Assembly (NCBI GenBank): GCA_022779485.1
Contig: JALFTC010000014.1
Span: forward strand, 62,001-126,000
Length of the DNA stretch: 64,000 nt
Origin: Ruminococcus sp.
Lineage (GTDB): Bacteria > Bacillota > Clostridia > Oscillospirales > Acutalibacteraceae
Direction of reading: 5' to 3'
Position 1 is the first letter of the stretch. The number at the start of each line of letters is the position of its first letter. The position numbers and the translations under genes are program-made. Below the pieces are notes generated by a model. It ran no database searches and was not told the origin of the DNA. It saw only the letters and a list, made by a program, of their open reading frames with translations. Positions 45,032 through 54,859 of this stretch are shown piece by piece.

Positions 45032-45634
45032 ATGTCATACATTTGTTTAATAGGAAATGAATACGGTATTGTTGCCTCCTCGGATTCAAGAGAAACAATG
45101 GGTGAGGGAAAATATTTTGACAACCGACAAAAGGTATTTTGCGACAAAAAGCAAGGACTTATTTGGGCTTGTTGCGGAATTACCAAGCATTTGGGCAAGG
45201 ATTATCTTCGTCTTGTGGAATTTATTATGAGGGACAGCAAAACGACCTTTGACCAAAAGCTTGATTACCTTGAAAAGAGTATTTGCAAGGTTACTTTGGA
45301 GGCTGTTGAAACCTTGGGCAGAAAAAGTGCTATGGATATTCTTGTGGGCAAGGTGGATAAACGCACAATGATGATAAGAATGAACTTTGCTATGGGCAAT
45401 ATGGACAGAAAGGTGTTTTTCTCCCCCTTAGCATTGGAGGGAGGGTGCGGAAAATTTCTGTGTCCTAAGATGAAACTAAGTGAATACAAAGGTCTTTTAG
45501 TGCCCGACCTAAAGAAATATGCTCATAATCGTGTTGAAAGCGTAATATATAAAGATAGAGAATTGTCAGCAAATTGCCCTACAAGAGAAAATTCCATTGG
45601 CGGAAGAGTGCTTTGTGAGTGTATAAAAAGGTAA
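45032..45634 (+). CDS. Hypothetical protein resembling the proteasome/Ntn-hydrolase fold
   Basis: I do not recognise this family with certainty. The 200-aa protein starts MSYICLIGNEYGIVASSDSRET; the run of beta strands with GIVASSDSR recalls proteasome beta-type Ntn hydrolases, where this segment precedes the catalytic core. There is no processed N-terminal Thr, Ser or Cys (the sequence begins Met-Ser), so activity is doubtful unless Ser2 is exposed by Met removal. No membrane or signal segment. RBS AAGGTGAAAGG. It is the last gene before the pullulanase and has its own promoter. Confidence 0.6.
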   Translation: MSYICLIGNEYGIVASSDSRETMGEGKYFDNRQKVFCDKKQGLIWACCGITKHLGKDYLRLVEFIMRDSKTTFDQKLDYLEKSICKVTLEAVETLGRKSAMDILVGKVDKRTMMIRMNFAMGNMDRKVFFSPLALEGGCGKFLCPKMKLSEYKGLLVPDLKKYAHNRVESVIYKDRELSANCPTRENSIGGRVLCECIKR

Positions 45635-45730
45635 ATTTAGGTAATTTAATCCCGTATTAAAGAATTGTTAATAATTTGTTCATAAAAATTTATGCTTTTT
45701 TAATAGTTTTTTCAAAATAAAGTTATGTAA

Positions 45731-45808
45731 ATTGAGAATAGTTTATTCTTCGGCAATTTGTTATAATCAATTATGGTTAGTCTGATAGATTGAGAATAGA
45801 TTATTTTT
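45731..45808 (+). promoter_or_regulatory. Pullulanase control region: extended -10 flanked by 20-bp direct repeats
   Basis: TATAAT at 45762-45767 has TG one base upstream. The 20-mer ATTGAGAATAGTTTATTCTT at 45731 recurs as ATTGAGAATAGATTATTTTT at 45789 (18 of 20 identical), 58 bases apart. One copy covers the -35 area and one lies in the leader, a layout typical of a regulator with two sites. No -35 consensus is seen, so an activator may be needed. Confidence 0.6.
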
Positions 45809-45827
45809 AGAAAGAGGGTTCTTATTT

Positions 45828-48800
45828 ATGAGAAAAATATGTAAACCGTTATCAATGCTGTTGGCGCTTGTTTTGCTTGCAACAACTGCAACATTCTCAG
45901 TTCTTTCTGCAACAAATGATTACAATTCGAGTGGGGCTGATATTGAAGTGGAAGCGACATCTGCATACACAAATTCCGGCGAAAGCTACAACACATACAG
46001 CGGAAACGACCTTGGTGCGGTTTATTCCAAGGACTCCACAACATTTAAGGTTTGGGCTCCGTCTGCTACAAAGGTACAGTTAAAGCTGTACAACACAGGT
46101 TCCGACAGCGAAAGCGGAGCCGGTGTAATCGGTACATACGATATGTCCAAGGACAGTACAAACGGTGTTTGGTCAATTACTAAGAGCGGTGACCTTAACG
46201 GTAAGTATTACACCTATCTTGTCACCGTTAACGGTACAACAAAGGAAACTCGTGATGTATATGCCAATGCTGCCGGTGTAAACGGTAGGCGTTCAATGGT
46301 TATTGACCTTAGCAGTACCAATCCTGACGGCTGGTCAAACGACAGGCATATTCTCTTTGACAATGCACCGGAGGCTGCAGTTTGGGAGGTTTCTGTAAGG
46401 GACTTTTCCATTGACAGTACATCAGGTGTGGACGCTGACAAGCGTGGTAAATATATGGCATTTACACAGCACGGAACAACCCTCAACGGTGCCGGTGTTC
46501 TCAAGACAGGTATAGATTACCTTATTGAAAACAATATTAACTGTGTTCAGATTATGCCAATGTATGACTTTGGCTCTGTTGACGAAACAAAGGGCGGACA
46601 AAACTGGGGATATGACCCAATGAACTACAATGTTCCCGAGGGTTCATTCTCCTCAAACCCATATGACGGTGCTGTTAGAATCAAAGAGCTTAAATCTATG
46701 ATTAAGGCACTTCACGATGCAGGAATTTCCGTAATTATGGATGTTGTTTACAACCATACCTACAACACAAGCGACTCTGCATTTGAAAACACTGTTCCCG
46801 GCTACTATTACAGAATGAACGGAAGTACATTCCTTAACGGCTCAGGCTGCGGAAATGTTACAGCATCTGACAAAACAATGTACAGAAAGTATATGATTGA
46901 TTCTGTAAAATACTGGGCAAACGAGTACCATATTGACGGTTTCCGTTTTGACCTTATGGGTTGTCACGACTATACAACAATGAACAAAATCCGTACAGAG
47001 CTTGACAAGATTGACAAGCGAATCATTATGTACGGTGAGCCTTGGATGGCTGACTGGGGCTCAAACGGTATTGCAAATTCCTCTGCTGCTGTTATGGATA
47101 ATGCAAGCAAGCTAAATCCAAGAGTAGGATGCTTTAACGATAAGATGAGAAATGCCCTGAAGGGTGGCACAAGCGACAAATCATCAGGCTTTATTCAGGG
47201 TTCAACCTCAAGCACAGCAGATGTTAAAGCCGGTTGTATGGCTCATACATCATCACTTCTTGGTAAGTGGTCACAAGCTCCAAGCCAGACAGTAACCTAC
47301 AACTCCTGTCACGATAACCTTACCCTTTGGGATAAGATTTTGTATTCACAGGGAAGCACAGATTACAACGGCTCCAACGGAACATTCCTTGCAATGAACA
47401 AACTTTCTGCGGCTCTTGTTCTCACTTCACAGGGAGTTGCCTTTACACAGGCAGGTGAAGAATTTGCAAGAACCAAAAGAGGTGACGAGAACTCCTACAA
47501 CACAGGTGACGCTGTAAACAAAATTGACTGGACACGAATTTCACAGTATTCAAGCCTTAGGGAATACTACAAGGGTCTTAGATTAATCAGACAGGTTTAC
47601 AGTCCGTTTACAGACGGAACAAACACATCTGTCGGACAGTCATACTTTACAGGCTCAAACTCCGTAATTGCATACACAATGCAAAACAAAACTGCAAACG
47701 CCGCTAACGAGTGGGGAACAGTTGCTGTTATTGCAAACAACAGCGCCTCTACTCAGTCTGTAACACTAAAGGCAAGTACAACACTTCCAACCTCTTGGGC
47801 AACAATAGTTAACGGTTCAAGTGCAGGTCTTAAGAACTTGGGTACTGTAACAGGCACAACCATCTCTGTTCCGGGAAGAACAGCAATGGTGCTTGTTGAC
47901 TTGGCGTCCTTTAACGAAAAGAATATTCAGGGACCATCTACAACTGTTCCAACTACTTCTACACCGGCTAACGGAACTGTTACTTGGAATACAACAAAAA
48001 TCAAGGGCTTTGCTGACGGCGTAGCATACGAGGATTTGGCAGGTTCAACATCAAGAATTACAAAGACAGTTGTTCCTGAGGACGGATACGAGATTGCATA
48101 TGTAAAGATTGTTACAGGCGGTGCAGATGTCACATCAACTGCATACAATTCTGCAACAGGTACAATCGACTTTACCCGCAACGGCAACGCAGAGATTACA
48201 TTAATTGCAACAAAAATTCCATCAACTCACCTTTACGGAGATGCTAACGAGGACGGACTAATCAATGTTAGAGATGTAACAACTATCCAAAAGTATATTT
48301 GCAATCCTAACGACTCCTTAAGTGATGTTGGAAAGAAAGCGGCAAATGTTAACGGTGACGAGGGAATAGATGTTCAGGACGCAACTGTTCTGCAAAAGTA
48401 TGTTTCAAAGTACATCACTTCACTCCCTGTTGGCGGCTCTTTCTCTGATGAAAAACCAACATTTACAATTCCTACAGAAACAACAACTTCTACAACAGCT
48501 ACCGTACCTACAAGCACACAAACATCACCCACAAATCCTTCCGGTTCAATTACAGTCAACTTTGTATCAAATGTTGACAATGGTAAAGAAAGATGGGCTG
48601 CATACTGTTGGACAGACACAAACAATATGTGGTTTGATGTAGTTAACGGACAGGTTACTGTTCCAAGCAGTATGGAGAATATTATCTTTGTAAGATTTGA
48701 CGGCACCTCCACAGAGAATAAGTGGGATGAAGAGGGTGCAACAGTTAAATATGTTTGGAATCAAACTGACGACTTATTCCTCGGCTCGGGTTCAACCTAC

Positions 48801-48857
48801 ACAGTTACCGGCTGGGGCGACGGCTGGGGAGCACCCCTTGAAGGTTCTTGGTCATAA
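45828..48857 (+). CDS. pulA: Secreted dockerin-bearing type I pullulanase (GH13) with C-terminal starch-binding-like module
   Basis: This 1009-aa protein has a signal peptide (about 1-27), a CBM48-like domain (about 60-150, VYSKDSTTFKVWAPSATKVQL), and a GH13 domain with conserved regions MDVVYNHTY (near 305), GFRFDLMG (nucleophile Asp near 375), YGEPW (acid/base Glu near 402) and NSCHDN (near 493). YNYP-type pullulanase layout fits debranching of alpha-1,6 links in starch and pullulan. After a beta domain (about 720-800) comes a type I dockerin (about 802-865) with two EF-hand-like loops, GDANEDGLINVRD and NVNGDEGIDVQD, then a Thr-rich linker and a CBM26-like module (about 908-1009). It should dock on a cohesin scaffold, as R. 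bromii amylosome enzymes do (known for that group). Confidence 0.93.
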   Translation: MRKICKPLSMLLALVLLATTATFSVLSATNDYNSSGADIEVEATSAYTNSGESYNTYSGNDLGAVYSKDSTTFKVWAPSATKVQLKLYNTGSDSESGAGVIGTYDMSKDSTNGVWSITKSGDLNGKYYTYLVTVNGTTKETRDVYANAAGVNGRRSMVIDLSSTNPDGWSNDRHILFDNAPEAAVWEVSVRDFSIDSTSGVDADKRGKYMAFTQHGTTLNGAGVLKTGIDYLIENNINCVQIMPMYDFGSVDETKGGQNWGYDPMNYNVPEGSFSSNPYDGAVRIKELKSMIKALHDAGISVIMDVVYNHTYNTSDSAFENTVPGYYYRMNGSTFLNGSGCGNVTASDKTMYRKYMIDSVKYWANEYHIDGFRFDLMGCHDYTTMNKIRTELDKIDKRIIMYGEPWMADWGSNGIANSSAAVMDNASKLNPRVGCFNDKMRNALKGGTSDKSSGFIQGSTSSTADVKAGCMAHTSSLLGKWSQAPSQTVTYNSCHDNLTLWDKILYSQGSTDYNGSNGTFLAMNKLSAALVLTSQGVAFTQAGEEFARTKRGDENSYNTGDAVNKIDWTRISQYSSLREYYKGLRLIRQVYSPFTDGTNTSVGQSYFTGSNSVIAYTMQNKTANAANEWGTVAVIANNSASTQSVTLKASTTLPTSWATIVNGSSAGLKNLGTVTGTTISVPGRTAMVLVDLASFNEKNIQGPSTTVPTTSTPANGTVTWNTTKIKGFADGVAYEDLAGSTSRITKTVVPEDGYEIAYVKIVTGGADVTSTAYNSATGTIDFTRNGNAEITLIATKIPSTHLYGDANEDGLINVRDVTTIQKYICNPNDSLSDVGKKAANVNGDEGIDVQDATVLQKYVSKYITSLPVGGSFSDEKPTFTIPTETTTSTTATVPTSTQTSPTNPSGSITVNFVSNVDNGKERWAAYCWTDTNNMWFDVVNGQVTVPSSMENIIFVRFDGTSTENKWDEEGATVKYVWNQTDDLFLGSGSTYTVTGWGDGWGAPLEGSWS

Positions 48858-48902
48858 CAGGCTGATTTCGCAGAAAATTGAAATAGAAAAATAATAAAAT
48901 TT

Positions 48903-48932
48903 GGGCGTACCCATATGGGTGCGTCCTTTTTT
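48903..48932 (+). terminator. Terminator of the pullulanase gene
   Basis: GGGCGTACCC pairs with GGGTGCGTCC (two G.U) around ATAT, followed by TTTTTT. Confidence 0.88.
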
Positions 48933-48977
48933 GCATATAGTTTTCTCTGCAATTCCGAGGATACCCTCTCATTCTGC

Positions 48978-49027
48978 CATTTCCGGCTTGTCGAGGACTA
49001 CCTCGCCTATATTTCCACCACATTTTT
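48978..49027. repeat. Decayed piece of repeat family 2
   Basis: GCCATTTCCGGCTTGTCGAG and the following CTACCTCGCCTATATTTCCA align with the left half of copy 1, with several changes. It lies in the 408-base gap before the pilus genes. Confidence 0.55.
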
Positions 49028-49149
49028 TTGTATAAGTTTTATAAAAATAACCATTTTACTTGTGAAGTATTTATTTTCGTTGCAAATATGAACAAAATAT
49101 TAACAAAATATTAACATAAAGTTTGGCTATGATTACCATTTATTTCTAT

Positions 49150-49177
49150 TTGTACTTATGATAGACTTAATTACAAT
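49150..49177 (+). promoter_or_regulatory. Candidate promoter of the pilus operon
   Basis: TTGTAC, 16 bases, TACAAT, about 90 bases upstream of the adhesin start. The region is very AT-rich, so other placements are possible. Confidence 0.4.
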
Positions 49178-49189
49178 GTTTTATTTATA

Positions 49190-49211
49190 TACTATTAACA
49201 ATTTAATAGTA
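49190..49211. promoter_or_regulatory. Perfect palindrome in the pilus leader
   Basis: TACTATTAA and TTAATAGTA are exact reverse complements around CAAT, 13 bases after the candidate -10 and 55 before the adhesin start: a possible operator. Confidence 0.45.
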
Positions 49212-49265
49212 CATATTTAATATAAGAACATATAACAAAACAAAATTTTAGGAAGGAGAACAATT

Positions 49266-52200
49266 TTGAAAAAAGGTAAGTTGACAAAATTAATGGCAAG
49301 GACATCAACTGCTGTTATTTTGGCATTTATGACTGCTATATCCAGCATTTCTGTTATTGCTGTAAATACAGAAAATGCGGATACCGGCGCTAATTCAGAC
49401 TTAGTAGAATCCGGTGCACAACTTCCACAGGATTGTGATTACCATCTTATAGGTGATTTCAACAACTGGGCAAAGAGTGACCCCGACTGGAAACTGACAA
49501 GCAATGACGGCAACTGCTATACCGGCACTTTTACGCTTACCGGTTCCGAAACTAATTACCAGTTCAAGGTTTATAACAGTGACGGTAACGACTACTCTGC
49601 CAATGGTTATTACTTTAAGGATAGCGCTACTGTGGCAACAGCACTTAGCACTTCAAACAAAAATAATGACCAAATCCAGTGTATTGCTACCTCAGGTTCA
49701 ATTACCCTTAATGTAAAGCTCTACTGTGAGTACAGCGGTGACAGCCGTCTTGAAATCACACAGAGAATATCAGGAAACGGTGGGGTTGCTGAAATTACCA
49801 AGGGAAACACCGCAGATTCCGAAGTGCACAATGCAAATATTGGCATTGAAAACCAAACAAGCGGTACTGAGATTATTTCTGTAAACGGTTCGTTCTATGA
49901 CTACTATATGGACGAGGAAATAAGGAATAACGGACGCTGGCGCAGTAGTCTGACAGGCTATTACAGGTCTGTTGAAAACGGCAACGAGGCTGCCGCCCGT
50001 GAGCCTTTTGAATGCTTTAACAAGGCTTTGGGTGCGTATAGCTTACAGAACAGTAACTGGAAATATCCTCTTTATTTCGGTGACTTTAACGGTCAGTCAA
50101 ACGGTTACATAGGCAGAGGTGACAGCTCTCTTCAAAAATTTAAGATTAGACCAAACAACTCAATGGCAACATTATCCACAGTCAACGGCTCTGTTTCTGC
50201 TCTTGTTGACACCACCCTTAACAGTGACGGTATGCTTACTGCAAACGGAGTTACTCTCCCTTACTTTGATGCGGACTGGCTTACAAAAAACGGATACGGC
50301 ACAGTCATTAACTCGCCTTTCCCAATGAGGAAGTCCCAGACTGCAAAGGGCAACGACTACTTTGAGTTTGACAGTAACAACGGTAAGGATAACTGCTACT
50401 TTAGCGGTTACTCCACAAACCAGTACACAATGAACTATGCCTACAACAAAAACAAGGTTAAGGACGCACTAAGCGGATTTTCAAGTGACGGTGACGGATA
50501 CGGATTTTTCCCATTTGACCGTTCAACCGAGCATAGCGGAAATGCCTATGACTTTGGCTTTGGTATGCGACTTGACATTGACTTTACCCTTGGTGAAAAC
50601 GGCACAATCGGCAGTGGCGCAAATAAAGAGAATACACAGTTCACCTTCTCCGGTGACGACGACCTTTGGGTATATCTTGACGGAGTACTTGTCCTTGATA
50701 TGGGCGGTGACCACAAAAAGTCCAATGGATTAATTGACTTTGCCAAAAGGAAGTCATATGTAAACAAAATAGACACTTCCTACAAGGAAGATAAAGAAAA
50801 CGCTTTGAATTATGTTGAAGACACAATTGTTTCAGGCTACGAATATTCAGCAGAGTTCCCACAGCTTTTTGCAAACAATGCAAACACAACAAGCACCTAT
50901 GCTTTGGGTACTTCAAAATTTGACAATAAGAACCCTAATGTAAAGCATACTCTTACAGTTTTCTATATGGAAAGAGGTATGATTGAGTCAAACCTTAGTG
51001 TTGGCTTTAACTTTGTTCCTGCAAAGGACTCCCTAAAGGTAACTAAAACCGTTGACGCATCGAAAGTTAACCCTCTCCTTGCTGACAAGGTTGAGAATTT
51101 AGATTCCTTTGGCTATGCAGTAAAGAACGCACCTGCTTTGGACGGTGTTCCTACAGATATTTCAAACAAAAACTATACCTTCAACGACAGCACAGACGAA
51201 CACAGCTACTATGCTGTTACAGACGGTAAGTCATTCTCCTTGGCAAACGGCGACAGTGCTGTTTTCAGCGAACAGTTTGTTCCCGGTTCGTATATTCAGG
51301 TTACCGAGAATGACTCTCCAAAGGATACAATTGTTACATTAAACCAAGACAGACTGCTTTTCTTTGACCCGTCAGGATGTACATGGTTCGGTGACAGCGG
51401 TGCTGTTCCTGCAATAGCACAGAATTATGACGGTAAAACACCTTCTAATTACAGTTTGATGTCATCCTATAAGGTTGACGGAAAAACATATTACTACTAC
51501 CCAATTTCCGACACCACAACTACATTTACCATAGCAAGAAAAACTGCAACCGGCATATACAACAGGTTTAAGTTTTATGTGGCTGATGATAACGGAAAAC
51601 TAACAAGTAACTATATTACAGCCGGCAGTGTGTGGAACGGAGATACCGAGGGACAAAATACCTGCCCGGAGTATTCTTCCTCTGACACAAAGGGCACTAC
51701 ATACACAAAGTTTACTAACACCTACCCGGACACAACACAAAGTGTGATTAAGACAAGCAACAGAAGTAAAATTGCTTACAGTCCTTCTTGGAGTCTTTAC
51801 GACATTTCAAAGGACTCCGAAGCAACCACTGACAATCCTATATTTTCAGGCGTTAGCGAAACTGCATCTTTCCAATATTTCAACTCGGCTAAGGACAAAA
51901 TGCTTTCTACACATATGCTGTTGTCATATGTAAACACAGTACTTACAAAAAATATTACCGTTAAAAAAACAGTTGTTGATAAGGATAATAATAATCTTTC
52001 CGATGACGATACAGAATTTACTGTAAAGCTACTTGTTGACCTTGATAACGACGGTACATACGAGGACTACGGATTAACAGGAACAATCAGTCAAAATAAT
52101 CCTTATGTATTCAGGGGTATTCCACAGGGTGTTGACTATCAGATTGTTGAGGAAGATTCATACGGATACACCAACTTAACGGATGTAATTGAAGGAACTC

Positions 52201-53261
52201 TCAGCAAAGAAAGTGCCCAACACACCTTTACAAACCTTAAGAAACCGGCAGAGTACACTCCTGTTGTGACAAAGACTCTTGACGGTGAAAACTACTATGG
52301 TGAAAAATTCACATTCACCTTAGAGGGTATGGGGTCAATAAAACTTGGCGATGGTGAAACACGGGACACATCGAGAATGGCTGTTGATAAGAAAACAAAG
52401 ATTCCGTCAGAAACTCCCGGCAAGGTTAGATTTACAAGTATTTCATATTACAACGAGGGTACTTACCTTTACAAAATCACAGAGGGAAGCGTAAACGACA
52501 CTGACTATCAGACTGACAGTGATACAATTATCCTAAAGGTTGTAGTAAGCCGAAATAACGACAATACCCTTAGCGTAACGCCAACCTATTACAAGGGAAA
52601 TCTTAACGATTACATTGATGATTCAGAGAACAGCGACTCTGTCACATTTGACTATGAATCATTTATGGTTGATGGCAACGCAACCGATACTCCAACCTTT
52701 AAAAATGTTTCCACCAAGGGTGAAATTACTGTTCTAAAGGTTGACAAAATTAACAATGACGGTAAAGTTCCTGATGATGCTATAAGGCTCAAAGGTGCTA
52801 AATTTAGCCTTTACAAGGTTACCGGTAATAATGTTACACCCGGTACTAATGACAACCCAATTCAAACATTGGCAACCGATGAAAACGGCGAAATTACATT
52901 TAGCGATTTGGATATTTTTGCTGAAAACGGCAACGGTATCAGTGGTGCTAAAAATTATCAGTGGTACTATGTTGTAGAAACAGCTGCCGCTGAGGGTTAT
53001 ACACTGTCAACAAATCAGGAGTGGTTCTGTTTTAACGGTGCAACCTATGACGATACAAATAATATTTACACACATTCGTTTGCAGCATTAAATGTACTAA
53101 TCGCAGTTCCAAGTACCGGTATTGATTACTTAATGCAACACAACTTCCTGTTGTATGGTGGTTTAGTTCTTGGCGTAGGCACAGTTCTTGCCTGTGCATA
53201 TATGTTGAGAAAGAAAAAAACAAGAGCAAAAGCTCCTGTAGGTAAACATGGTATAAAATAA
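49266..53261 (+). CDS. Large sortase-anchored pilus adhesin: starch-binding-like N-terminus, fibro-slime and Cna-B domains
   Basis: This 1331-aa surface protein starts at TTG after GGAAGGAGAA. It has a signal peptide (about 1-40), an immunoglobulin-like module starting YHLIGDFNNW (about 55-170) that resembles glycogen/starch-binding CBM48/AMPK-type folds, then a fibro-slime/PA14-like region (about 380-570; FSGDDDLWVYLDGVLVLDMG). Later come a Cna-B-like module (about 890-995), a Spy0128-type isopeptide pilin domain (about 1000-1140) and another Cna-B (about 1150-1270). It ends with sorting signal VPSTG (near 1281), a membrane helix and the basic tail RKKKTRAK. It is the likely tip or accessory subunit of the pilus made with the following pilin and sortases. 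The starch-binding reading is inference. Confidence 0.85.
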   Translation: MKKGKLTKLMARTSTAVILAFMTAISSISVIAVNTENADTGANSDLVESGAQLPQDCDYHLIGDFNNWAKSDPDWKLTSNDGNCYTGTFTLTGSETNYQFKVYNSDGNDYSANGYYFKDSATVATALSTSNKNNDQIQCIATSGSITLNVKLYCEYSGDSRLEITQRISGNGGVAEITKGNTADSEVHNANIGIENQTSGTEIISVNGSFYDYYMDEEIRNNGRWRSSLTGYYRSVENGNEAAAREPFECFNKALGAYSLQNSNWKYPLYFGDFNGQSNGYIGRGDSSLQKFKIRPNNSMATLSTVNGSVSALVDTTLNSDGMLTANGVTLPYFDADWLTKNGYGTVINSPFPMRKSQTAKGNDYFEFDSNNGKDNCYFSGYSTNQYTMNYAYNKNKVKDALSGFSSDGDGYGFFPFDRSTEHSGNAYDFGFGMRLDIDFTLGENGTIGSGANKENTQFTFSGDDDLWVYLDGVLVLDMGGDHKKSNGLIDFAKRKSYVNKIDTSYKEDKENALNYVEDTIVSGYEYSAEFPQLFANNANTTSTYALGTSKFDNKNPNVKHTLTVFYMERGMIESNLSVGFNFVPAKDSLKVTKTVDASKVNPLLADKVENLDSFGYAVKNAPALDGVPTDISNKNYTFNDSTDEHSYYAVTDGKSFSLANGDSAVFSEQFVPGSYIQVTENDSPKDTIVTLNQDRLLFFDPSGCTWFGDSGAVPAIAQNYDGKTPSNYSLMSSYKVDGKTYYYYPISDTTTTFTIARKTATGIYNRFKFYVADDNGKLTSNYITAGSVWNGDTEGQNTCPEYSSSDTKGTTYTKFTNTYPDTTQSVIKTSNRSKIAYSPSWSLYDISKDSEATTDNPIFSGVSETASFQYFNSAKDKMLSTHMLLSYVNTVLTKNITVKKTVVDKDNNNLSDDDTEFTVKLLVDLDNDGTYEDYGLTGTISQNNPYVFRGIPQGVDYQIVEEDSYGYTNLTDVIEGTLSKESAQHTFTNLKKPAEYTPVVTKTLDGENYYGEKFTFTLEGMGSIKLGDGETRDTSRMAVDKKTKIPSETPGKVRFTSISYYNEGTYLYKITEGSVNDTDYQTDSDTIILKVVVSRNNDNTLSVTPTYYKGNLNDYIDDSENSDSVTFDYESFMVDGNATDTPTFKNVSTKGEITVLKVDKINNDGKVPDDAIRLKGAKFSLYKVTGNNVTPGTNDNPIQTLATDENGEITFSDLDIFAENGNGISGAKNYQWYYVVETAAAEGYTLSTNQEWFCFNGATYDDTNNIYTHSFAALNVLIAVPSTGIDYLMQHNFLLYGGLVLGVGTVLACAYMLRKKKTRAKAPVGKHGIK

Positions 53262-53297
53262 ATTACATATATTTTATTGAAAAAGGAGAAAATGAAA

Positions 53298-54833
53298 ATG
53301 ACAAATTCAATTAAGAAAATTTTTGCAATTCTTTTAGTAGTTGCAACAATGGCACTTATGATTCCTTTCGGAGCCAGTGCAACAAGGAACGCCTCAACTG
53401 ATGTAACATTTAAGCTAAGCGATAGTTCTGTTGTAGGTAAGTTTAGGTTTGATATTTACAAAATTGCCGGTGTTAATACAACAACAGGTGCAGTTACACC
53501 TGCTACCGGTATTCCGACAGAGGTTGCTAATGCGATTAAGGCAGAAGGTACTGACGCTAACACACAGACTCTTATCTCTAAATGTAAGACTAATCTAAGC
53601 TCTTTAGGCTCACCTGTTAAGCAATGGGATGCCACAACAGATACTATTACATATAGCAGTGAAAGCGGTAATGGACAACTATCAGCAGGTATCTACTACA
53701 TTCACCCGGTAGCAAAGAGTACTGCTACAAAGGCTAACGACTCTATTGTTGTTCTTCCTAATTATAACGGAAGAGAGTGGGTTGCAGTTGGCGAAGTTGA
53801 CCTGGCTTCTAAGGTTAGCACAAAGGACATCGTTCTTGACAAGACAATCACAAAGGTTGACAACACAGATGTAAACGCAAAATATGCAACAGCAGGTGTA
53901 GGTAGCACAGTTGAATTTAAGCTTGAAGCTAATGTCCCCGGTTCTGCAGACGCTATGCTAAAGAAATATGCTATTGTCGACAAGATGGACGCAGGTCTTA
54001 CATTCGATAAGGACTCTGTAAAGGTTTACTACACAGCTGGTACACTTTCCGAAAACACCCTTGTTAGTGCTGATAAATATACAGTAGATGTTCCTTTCGC
54101 AACTAGTGATAATAATACATACACATTTGCTGTAAACTTCAAAGCTGATACAGCAGACGGTTATGTAAAGAACATTTATGATGCAACTAAGAAAATGGTA
54201 GTTGTATTTAATGCCACAGTTAACAAGAATGCTACAGTAGGTAAAACTTCTAACGACAACCAGGTTTGTCTTGATTATGCTAATGACGATGCTAAGGCAG
54301 TTGAGCAGGGTCCTACTGTTCAGGTGTTTGCTTTCAACATTCAGGTAGTTAAGACAAACAGCAACGGCACAGCTAACCTTTCCGGTGCAGAATTTGAATT
54401 ATACAAGGCTGACAAATTGACAAAGATTGCAACAGCTACATCAGACGGAAACGGTCTTGTGAAGTTTACGAATGCGAATGCAAACACACAGATTCAGCTT
54501 GCTAATGGTACATACTATGTGAAAGAAACAGTTGCTCCGGAAGGATATGTTCTGCCAACAGGTGATGCTGCTTGGACAGAAATCGTTATCGATCCAACAA
54601 TTTCTAAAAAAGCAAATGCCGGTGCAAATGAGGCTAAGTATGAGCTGACTGCTCTTGCAAACAGTACTGATAACGATTTAGCAGTTGTTACAAGGAATAT
54701 CAAAAACATTAAACTGACTGTTCCGGAGACAGGCGGTATGGGTACAGCAATCTTCACAATTTGCGGTGCATCTCTAATCGCACTTGCAGGTGTAATGTTT
54801 GTTATTCTTAAGAAAAAGAAAGCTAATAAATAA
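53298..54833 (+). CDS. Major pilin subunit (SpaH/EbpB-like, sortase-assembled)
   Basis: This pilin of about 511 aa has a signal peptide ending near FGASA, an N-terminal pilin domain with VVLPNYNGREW in the place of the usual YPK-type lysine motif, isopeptide-forming Ig-like domains, the E-box YYVKETVAPEGY (near 413) and sorting signal VPETGG (near 475), followed by a membrane helix and KKKKANK. The start is taken at ATG 53298, nine bases after GGAG; the track's TTG 53277 would overlap the ribosome site. Class C sortases link such subunits into covalent fibres. It lies 36 bases after the adhesin, in the same operon. The polymerising lysine is not certain. Confidence 0.9.
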   Translation: MTNSIKKIFAILLVVATMALMIPFGASATRNASTDVTFKLSDSSVVGKFRFDIYKIAGVNTTTGAVTPATGIPTEVANAIKAEGTDANTQTLISKCKTNLSSLGSPVKQWDATTDTITYSSESGNGQLSAGIYYIHPVAKSTATKANDSIVVLPNYNGREWVAVGEVDLASKVSTKDIVLDKTITKVDNTDVNAKYATAGVGSTVEFKLEANVPGSADAMLKKYAIVDKMDAGLTFDKDSVKVYYTAGTLSENTLVSADKYTVDVPFATSDNNTYTFAVNFKADTADGYVKNIYDATKKMVVVFNATVNKNATVGKTSNDNQVCLDYANDDAKAVEQGPTVQVFAFNIQVVKTNSNGTANLSGAEFELYKADKLTKIATATSDGNGLVKFTNANANTQIQLANGTYYVKETVAPEGYVLPTGDAAWTEIVIDPTISKKANAGANEAKYELTALANSTDNDLAVVTRNIKNIKLTVPETGGMGTAIFTICGASLIALAGVMFVILKKKKANK

Positions 54834-54859
54834 TTTTGACATACGCAAATAACCTTTAT

